Assembly (NCBI GenBank): GCA_902783065.1
Contig: CACZPV010000195.1
Coordinates: 1 to 5,542 of the forward strand
Length of the DNA stretch: 5,542 bases
Source of the DNA: an uncultured Ruminococcus sp.
GTDB lineage: Bacteria > Bacillota > Clostridia > Oscillospirales > Acutalibacteraceae
Direction of reading: 5' to 3'
In this document: piece by piece, positions 1 to 3,767 of the stretch
Position numbering within the stretch: the first letter of the stretch is position 1
Layout: each line of letters opens with the position of its first letter
Program-made: the position numbers and the translations under genes
The notes under the pieces: model-generated
Database searches by the model: none
Told to the model about the DNA's origin: nothing
What the model saw: the letters and a program-made list of their open reading frames with translations, nothing else

Positions 1-24
1 AAAAAACCGGACATTGCTGTCCGG
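1..24 (-). terminator. Intrinsic terminator of the DUF3592 gene
   Basis: Read on the minus strand, CCGGACA (24-18) pairs perfectly with TGTCCGG (13-7). The stem has 7 bp around a GCAA tetraloop (17-14) and is followed at once by six Ts (6-1). This is the classic Rho-independent layout. It begins about 27 bases after the stop codon of the minus-strand gene at 51-668. The T-run touches the window edge and may be longer. Confidence 0.88.
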
Positions 25-30
25 CAAAGT

Positions 31-51
31 AATCACGTCAATACCGTGATT
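31..51 (-). other. Secondary hairpin touching the stop codon
   Basis: AATCACG (31-37) and CGTGATT (45-51) form a perfect 7-bp inverted repeat around a 7-base loop. Its last base is also the last base of the TAA stop codon of the minus-strand gene, and it lies just before the strong terminator at 1-24. It has no T-run of its own. It may add 3'-end stability to the transcript or may be incidental. Confidence 0.45.
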
Positions 52-668
52 TATGGTTTTGTATCTGTATTCTCACCCAAAATTTCTTTGGCACGTTCTG
101 TAAGTCCGCCATCATATTCATCATAGGGTTTGAAGCGTGATTCAAGATCATTCGAACCGTATCCTCTTAATCTGCCAGAAGGTTTTATAATTCTCAAAAT
201 GAAAATAATAATGCCAATAACCACTCCAAGATTAAGAATAACACAAACAATCAGTATATTAAATATCGTCTGCCAGTCATCCTTTGCAATTGCTTTATCC
301 GGATTTGCCGGATCATAACAGACAGTCAGTGCTGATCCTTTTGAATATCTGTCCCCGACAGATGTAAGGGTTACAGTATGTTTCTCCTCCGAATCTCCTG
401 ACCCTATGGTGTATTCAACTTCAGCGTTACGTCTTGTAACGTAATAGGTGCTTGATTTATTATAATTACTCTTTGTTCCGTTACGATGTTTTTTTACAGT
501 TTTGCTCCTTATAGCTGTTACAATACCATCCGCCTGTTGATATGATGTAACCACGTAAAAAGGATTACCCGATGATAAACCACTTATATACACTCCACCA
601 AATCCATCTACTAATATCAGTATAACCATAAACAGTGCTGCTATTTTCCCCCGAATACCATCTTTCAT
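51..668 (-). CDS. DUF3592 domain membrane protein
   Basis: A 205-residue protein of unknown function. A hydrophobic segment at about residues 8-29 is followed by a soluble, beta-rich region at about 44-130. That region carries DUF3592 hallmarks: an early ADGIVTAI strand, a polar insertion rich in K, N and S, the strand AEVEYTIG, and a VCYDPANPDKA turn at about 116-126. A second membrane span covers about 134-161, and a charged tail of about 44 residues follows. This predicts two spans with the domain outside and both ends in the cytoplasm. The ATG start at 668 is preceded by TAGGA (679-675) with a 6-base gap, a good ribosome site. The gene stands alone and ends at the terminator at 1-24. I found no convincing promoter upstream. 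The family assignment rests on the strand pattern and the YDPxNP motif. The biological role is unknown. Confidence 0.82.
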   Translation of the reverse strand: MKDGIRGKIAALFMVILILVDGFGGVYISGLSSGNPFYVVTSYQQADGIVTAIRSKTVKKHRNGTKSNYNKSSTYYVTRRNAEVEYTIGSGDSEEKHTVTLTSVGDRYSKGSALTVCYDPANPDKAIAKDDWQTIFNILIVCVILNLGVVIGIIIFILRIIKPSGRLRGYGSNDLESRFKPYDEYDGGLTERAKEILGENTDTKP

Positions 669-771
669 ATATAATCCTACATGTTAATACCAAATGAACC
701 TTTACCGCATTTAATCATAATAGCTTTATATCTGTTAGTGCTGCATATAACGAGTAATCTTTTGCCTGAAG

Positions 772-930
772 TCATTTACATGGCATACAATTACAGTTGT
801 CACGTAAAAGCAGATTTGCCGCAGAAATGCAGCAAACAAAAAGCTTAAACTGATGAAATAGCTTTACCACCGGAAAGAATGAGAGCGCAGCCTTAATAAG
901 CTCAAAGCCGGCAGGTCTTTTATAATCCAT
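772..930 (-). CDS. Doubtful 52-residue reading frame
   Basis: An uninterrupted minus-strand frame runs from an ATG at 930 to TGA at 774-772. It encodes 52 residues beginning MDYKRPAGFELIKAAL, with a hydrophobic middle (FFPVVKLF...LFVCCISAANLLL) and a Cys-rich end (NCNCMPCK). No ribosome site is visible before the ATG. The frame stays open upstream, past in-frame TTG codons at 933 and 948, as far as a TAG near 1000. No domain is recognised. It lies exactly over the part of the intergenic region with raised G+C and hairpins. It is therefore more likely a frame carried by a repeated non-coding element, or a decayed gene, than an expressed gene. Confidence 0.2.
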   Translation of the reverse strand: MDYKRPAGFELIKAALSFFPVVKLFHQFKLFVCCISAANLLLRDNCNCMPCK

Positions 931-946
931 CAAGTCAACTTCGCAA

Positions 947-981
947 ATCAATGATAGTGTAACACCTCTATCATCATTGAT
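947..981. other. Imperfect long hairpin
   Basis: ATCAATGAT (947-955) is a perfect inverted match of ATCATTGAT (973-981). Inside it, AG (956-957) can pair with CT (968-969) with an ATC bulge, and GTG (957-959) can pair with CAC (963-965) around TAA. Neither side has a T-run, so it is not a terminator. It could be an RNA structure or the end structure of the possible repeat element. Confidence 0.45.
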
Positions 982-1023
982 AAGCAGATAATACTAAAAA
1001 GTAGTATAATATATTATTCATCA

Positions 1024-1050
1024 TATATATTTCTAAATCAGAAATATATA
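1024..1050. other. A+T-rich perfect hairpin
   Basis: TATATATTTC (1024-1033) pairs perfectly with GAAATATATA (1041-1050). One more T-A pair (1034/1040) leaves a 5-base loop. CCTTTTT follows, so on the plus strand it loosely resembles a weak terminator, but the stem contains only one G-C pair. An operator for a DNA-binding protein is the other possibility. Confidence 0.4.
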
Positions 1051-1059
1051 CCTTTTTCC

Positions 1060-1081
1060 ATAATGAGATCATTATTTTTTT
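1060..1081 (+). terminator. Weak terminator-like hairpin
   Basis: ATAATG (1060-1065) pairs with CATTAT (1070-1075) around AGAT, and T residues run on through 1081. The shape is right for a Rho-independent terminator, but the stem is short with one G-C pair. No plus-strand gene lies upstream to need it. It could be part of the leader structure of the downstream gene. Confidence 0.2.
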
Positions 1082-1095
1082 ATCAGGAGTTTTGT

Positions 1096-1126
1096 TTTTT
1101 CCGTCTGATATCATCGGGCGGAAAAA
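1096..1126. other. Fourteen-bp stem with 3-base loop
   Basis: TTTTTCCGTCTGAT (1096-1109) pairs along its whole length with ATCGGGCGGAAAAA (1113-1126) around the loop ATC, with two G-T wobble pairs when read as plus-strand RNA. The T-run is 5' of the stem and the A-run 3', on either strand. This is therefore not an intrinsic terminator, because the runs pair with each other. It is the most stable structure in the A+T-rich half of the intergenic region and looks like a leader RNA element or a binding site. Confidence 0.55.
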
Positions 1127-1330
1127 CGATAAATGGCAGCATTTTTTGTACTTTTAACAATGAATAAATGTGCTTTATGCTTAATCTGATAAATATATTT
1201 ACCGGTGTTATGAATAATATTGCATCCCTTATATTATACTAATGTTCGACAGAATACTTTAACACTCAAATCTTATTTTAAATCTTCTTATCAAATATTA
1301 GTATTAAGACGGATTTTGTAAAAATATAGC

Positions 1331-1355
1331 TTATTATTCTAAATAAGAATAATAA
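1331..1355. other. Perfect 10-bp A+T-rich inverted repeat
   Basis: TTATTATTCT (1331-1340) and AGAATAATAA (1346-1355) are perfect inverted copies around AAATA. The repeat lies about 100 bases before the TTG start of the CNNM-family gene and directly before the longer stem at 1378-1435. It could be an operator or part of the leader RNA fold. Chance is possible in such A+T-rich DNA. Confidence 0.4.
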
Positions 1356-1371
1356 TTACATATCCTGATTA

Positions 1372-1377
1372 TATAAT
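1372..1377 (+). promoter_or_regulatory. Candidate -10 box TATAAT
   Basis: An exact TATAAT lies 76 bases before the TTG start of the CNNM-family gene. No recognisable -35 box is found 16-18 bases upstream, where the sequence is ATAATA-like, and there is no TG extension. Transcription from here would start at about 1383-1385, inside the left arm of the 1378-1435 stem. If this promoter is real, that inverted repeat would act as DNA and not as RNA. Confidence 0.2.
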
Positions 1378-1440
1378 TAAATTTGTGTACTTTTGTACAA
1401 GTTAATACTGTTCAACAAGAAAGTACATAAATTTATTTTT
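1378..1440 (+). promoter_or_regulatory. Leader stem-loop with U-run before RBS
   Basis: The arm 1378-1393 (TAAATTTGTGTACTTT) pairs without a gap with 1420-1435 (AAAGTACATAAATTTA): 16 bp with a single G-U wobble, around a 26-base loop. Five Ts follow (1436-1440), then the GGAG ribosome site of the next gene at 1441. The shape is that of an intrinsic terminator used as an attenuator, or of a hairpin that limits ribosome access. The stem is A+T-rich, so termination strength is uncertain. No known riboswitch class was recognised upstream. The left arm overlaps a candidate -10 box, and a DNA operator role is the alternative. Confidence 0.45.
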
Positions 1441-1446
1441 GGAGTG
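1441..1446 (+). promoter_or_regulatory. RBS that sets a TTG start
   Basis: GGAGTG lies 8 bases (counting from the last base of GGAG) before the TTG at 1453. The other in-frame start candidate, TTG at 1393, has no such site and lies in the left arm of the leader stem. Starting at 1453 gives an N-terminus MDSWLIIAV..., typical for the CNNM family, whereas the 20 extra residues would be atypical. Confidence 0.8.
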
Positions 1447-1452
1447 ATTTTT

Positions 1453-2724
1453 TTGGATTCATGGCTTATAATAGCCGTCATTGTTGTACTGATTATTTTT
1501 TCGGCATTTTTCTCCTCTACTGAAACTGCGTTTTCTTCTGTGAGTAAAATAAGACTGAAAAATAATGCCGAAAACGGTGATAAAAAAGCAGCCAAAGCGC
1601 TTTATATTGTGGAACATTATGATAAAGCTCTATCTACAATCCTTGTCGGCAATAATATCGTTAATATAGCAAGTTCTGCTCTGGCTACACTGTTATTTGT
1701 TTCCTTTCTGGGAGATGCTATGGGTACACTGATGAGCACGATAATACTTACTATCGTTGTGCTGATATGCGGTGAAGTCTTACCAAAGAATTTTGCAATC
1801 GAAAATAACGAGAAAATATGTATTGCATTTGCCGGAATACTCAGATTCTTAATGATCATATTGACTCCTATAACGTTCATTCTTCTCAAACTTACGGATG
1901 CCGTTAAAAAAATATCCAGCAAAAATAAGGAAAAAAGTCCTACTGTTACCGAAGATGAATTGAAATATATTGTTGAGAGCATCGAAGAAGAAGGCGTTCT
2001 TGAAGAACAGGAAAGTGAACTGGTTCAGTCTGCACTTGAATTTGATGAAAAAACTGCCTATGATATCCTTACTCCCAGAGTGGATATGACCGCTATTGAT
2101 GCAGAGGAAGATATCCAAAAAATCAAAGAAATAATATTTACCGAACGGTATTCGAGAATACCTGTTTATAAGGACAGTATCGACAATATTATAGGTGTGC
2201 TTCATTCAAGAGATTTTCTGGAAGCTCTGCTTAATGATTCCAGTCCTGATATCAGCAAACTGATACAACCCGCTTATTTTATCTACAGAAGCAAAAAGCT
2301 TTCTGCATTACTTGCGGATTTCAAATACAAAAAACTTCATTTTGCCGTAGTTACTGATGATTACGGCGGTACGCTGGGTATTGTAACCATGGAAGATCTT
2401 CTCGAACAGCTCGTGGGAGATATCTGGGACGAGGACGAGGAAATTGAACATAAGTATAAAAAAATATCCGACAACAAATATGAAATCAGCGGTGATATGA
2501 ACATTGATGATATGCTGGAACTTTTTGATAAAGATGACAAATATCTTCATTCTGACAGCAAATCTGTCGGCGGCTGGGTAATTGAGCAAGTCGGTGATAT
2601 TCCTGAAAAAGGCTCCTCCTTTACATATAAAGAGCTTACTGTTACCGTTAAGAATATGGAAGATCAGCGTATTATTGATGTTATAGTAATTTACGATAAA
2701 GAAAATGAAAAGGGCACCAAGTAA
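1453..2724 (+). CDS. CNNM/CorC (HlyC/CorC) family CBS-domain membrane protein
   Basis: With a TTG start at 1453 the protein has 423 residues, the usual length for the family. Order of parts: a CNNM (DUF21) membrane domain at about 1-150 with spans near 4-20, 60-85, 92-106 and 122-148. It carries the family motifs SAFFSSTETA (17-26), ILVGNNIVN (63-71) and GEVLPK (107-112). Next come an acidic linker helix (about 165-198), two CBS repeats (about 203-262 with LTPRVDM and RYSRIPVY, and 268-325 with GGTLGIVTMEDLLEQLVGDIWDE), and a CorC_HlyC domain (about 335-415). Characterised relatives (bacterial CorC, Bacillus MpfA, animal CNNM) export Mg2+, coupled to Na+ in the studied cases, and the CBS pair binds ATP-Mg. 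The older label hemolysin is not supported by this. The protein should lie in the cytoplasmic membrane with the CBS and CorC domains inside. The next gene starts inside its last codons. The structured leader at 1378-1440 suggests regulation. Confidence 0.93.
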   Translation: MDSWLIIAVIVVLIIFSAFFSSTETAFSSVSKIRLKNNAENGDKKAAKALYIVEHYDKALSTILVGNNIVNIASSALATLLFVSFLGDAMGTLMSTIILTIVVLICGEVLPKNFAIENNEKICIAFAGILRFLMIILTPITFILLKLTDAVKKISSKNKEKSPTVTEDELKYIVESIEEEGVLEEQESELVQSALEFDEKTAYDILTPRVDMTAIDAEEDIQKIKEIIFTERYSRIPVYKDSIDNIIGVLHSRDFLEALLNDSSPDISKLIQPAYFIYRSKKLSALLADFKYKKLHFAVVTDDYGGTLGIVTMEDLLEQLVGDIWDEDEEIEHKYKKISDNKYEISGDMNIDDMLELFDKDDKYLHSDSKSVGGWVIEQVGDIPEKGSSFTYKELTVTVKNMEDQRIIDVIVIYDKENEKGTK

Positions 2725-3673
2725 CGTTAGCAAGTTTATTAAGTCGAAAAGAAAAAAGATATCATTTTACTTTGTCACCTGTATGCTGATCCTTTCTCTT
2801 GCCGTCATAACATATATCATGTACCAATGCGGTATTCTGGAATCGTTCTGCGGCAAGATCATAAATGTAACAGGACTTCAGGATTACAGAGAAGCTTCCA
2901 TTGACTATCCTCTTTCGGTTCATTTCATTGATGTCGGCTGCGGCGACAGTATTCTGATAAAGGCAGACGACAAAAATCTGCTGATTGACACCGGATGCTA
3001 TTCTCTCAACGGTGATACTTCGGAATATCTGAAAAATGTCGGTGTAACCCATATCGATCTCTTTATTGCCAGTCATACAGACAGCGACCATATTGGAGAT
3101 TTTTCTTCGGTTGCCAATCATTTCCCTATCAATAAAATATGGCTGAGTGATTTCTGTCAAAAAAGAGAAACGGAATGGAGTGAAGACGAAAAAATCTTTT
3201 ATCAGACTATCAGCAAACTGCATATCAAGGTTGATTCACCTGAAACGGGAATTTATGATTTCGGCACTTTTACAATCGAAGTACTTTCTCCTACAGAAAA
3301 ATCCAAAAACGATAATGATAATTCTCTAGTTTTAAGGCTTGATTATGGTGATGCTTCGTTTCTGTTTACCGGTGATACCGGCAAAAAAATCGAAAAACAA
3401 CTGCTGAGAGAACATAAAAATATTAAAACTGACATCCTGAAAGCAGGTCATCACGGCAGCAATACTTCATCAACTCAGGAATTTCTTAAAGAAGCTGCTC
3501 CCTCCTACACTGTCATATCAGCCGGCACTGAAAACAAATTTCTTCCAAATCGGTTCTGTATTGATCGGATCAATGACTGCGGAAGCAAAATTCTCAGAAC
3601 TGATCTTAACGGATCAATCATTTTTGTTTATGACGGCAAGGAACTATCTTATCTCACTGAATATGAACATTAA
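2705..3673 (+). CDS. Membrane-anchored ComEC-like MBL-fold protein
   Basis: A 322-residue protein. A basic N-terminus (KSKRKK, 14-18) and one membrane span (about 19-40) precede a metallo-beta-lactamase-fold domain (about 70-310), so the domain should lie outside the membrane. The domain resembles the C-terminal domain of the DNA-uptake channel ComEC: FIDVGCGDSILI (74-85), LLIDTG (92-97), the metal motif H124-T-D126-S-D128-H129, LFTGD (220-224) and KAGHHGS (246-252), with RTDLNGSIIF (298-307) near the end. Relatives are hydrolases, probably phosphodiesterases or nucleases, but the substrate here is unknown. The ComEC channel domain is absent, so this is not ComEC itself. The His-rich motif that usually follows NxYG is replaced by NKFLPNRF (277-284). 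The ATG at 2705 overlaps the upstream gene by 20 bases with only a weak ribosome site, which suggests translational coupling. Confidence 0.87.
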   Translation: MKRAPSNVSKFIKSKRKKISFYFVTCMLILSLAVITYIMYQCGILESFCGKIINVTGLQDYREASIDYPLSVHFIDVGCGDSILIKADDKNLLIDTGCYSLNGDTSEYLKNVGVTHIDLFIASHTDSDHIGDFSSVANHFPINKIWLSDFCQKRETEWSEDEKIFYQTISKLHIKVDSPETGIYDFGTFTIEVLSPTEKSKNDNDNSLVLRLDYGDASFLFTGDTGKKIEKQLLREHKNIKTDILKAGHHGSNTSSTQEFLKEAAPSYTVISAGTENKFLPNRFCIDRINDCGSKILRTDLNGSIIFVYDGKELSYLTEYEH

Positions 3674-3716
3674 ATGCACCCCCGAACCCATCATTAAATG
3701 GTAACGGGGGTGCATT
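3673..3716. terminator. Probable bidirectional terminator between convergent genes
   Basis: AATGCACCCCCG (3673-3684) pairs perfectly with CGGGGGTGCATT (3705-3716) in a 12-bp stem. The 20-base loop can itself fold (CCAT 3688-3691 with ATGG 3698-3701). The stem begins at the last base of the MBL gene's TAA and lies about 50 bases past the stop of the minus-strand gene. Neither side has a clean T-run (ATTATTATATC on the plus side, ATTTAATG on the minus side), so termination may be imperfect. Position and strength still favour a shared terminator. Confidence 0.65.
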
Positions 3717-3767
3717 ATTATATCAGATTATATTTACTGATTGGGATTAATAACCGCGGGAGCTAAA

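Larger units (their letters stand above)
772..985. repeat. Possible interspersed repeat-like element
   Basis: This stretch differs from the surrounding A+T-rich DNA: 40 percent G+C by direct count over 841-960. It contains two substantial hairpins. One, at 815-836, has TTTGC/GCAAA arms, a c-a mismatch, GCA/TGC and a GAAA loop. The other, at 947-981, has ATCAATGAT pairing with ATCATTGAT plus inner GTG/CAC and AG/CT pairs. Frames on both strands give short protein-like pieces broken by stops, as expected from a conserved non-coding or decayed element. I have an uncertain impression that similar translated fragments occur as annotated small hypothetical proteins in Ruminococcus-type genomes, but this cannot be verified here. 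No exact ends, terminal inverted repeats or target duplications were identified. Confidence 0.3.
669..1452. other. Long structured intergenic region
   Basis: About 780 bases separate two divergently oriented genes. I see no well-supported gene here. Composition is uneven: I count 24 G/C in each of the 60-base blocks 841-900 and 901-960, but only 13 in 1261-1320 and 8 in 1321-1380. The middle part holds a possible repeat element with hairpins at 815-836 and 947-981. The right part holds inverted repeats at 991-1007, 1024-1050, 1060-1075, 1096-1126, 1331-1355 and 1378-1435. Promoters for both flanking genes should lie here. However, the only perfect TATAAT boxes found on the plus strand (1005-1010 and 1372-1377) lack a good -35 partner at normal spacing. 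Confidence 0.7.

Noticed and set aside
130..318. Plus-strand open frame opposite the DUF3592 gene
   Set aside because: A shadow of the convincing minus-strand gene, with no ribosome site or recognisable domain.
780..848. A 22-codon plus-strand frame beginning MAYNYSCHVK
   Set aside because: No ribosome site; it lies opposite the 52-codon minus frame in the repeat-like segment and is probably a by-product of that sequence.
977..1010. TTGATA (977-982) and TATAAT (1005-1010) as a promoter
   Set aside because: Both boxes match well, but the spacer is 22 bases, far from 16-18. The TATAAT also lies partly in a small hairpin (991-1007). It is not called without transcript data.
1085..1157. An AGGAG (1085-1089) followed by a 21-codon frame from TTG at 1092
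   Set aside because: The gap of 2 bases is too short for initiation, and the frame runs through the 1096-1126 stem with no protein-like character.
1190..1206. Adjacent palindromes TAAATATATTTA and ACCGGT
   Set aside because: Short and, for the first, expected by chance in A+T-rich DNA; nothing nearby gives them a role.
1393..1452. A 20-residue N-terminal extension of the CNNM/CorC protein from a TTG at 1393
   Set aside because: There is no ribosome site, the position lies in the left arm of the leader stem, and the extension is atypical. GGAG at 1441 clearly serves the TTG at 1453.
1617..3329. Open frames inside or antisense to the CNNM/CorC and MBL genes
   Set aside because: They overlap two genes with strong family motifs over their whole length and show no protein family of their own.
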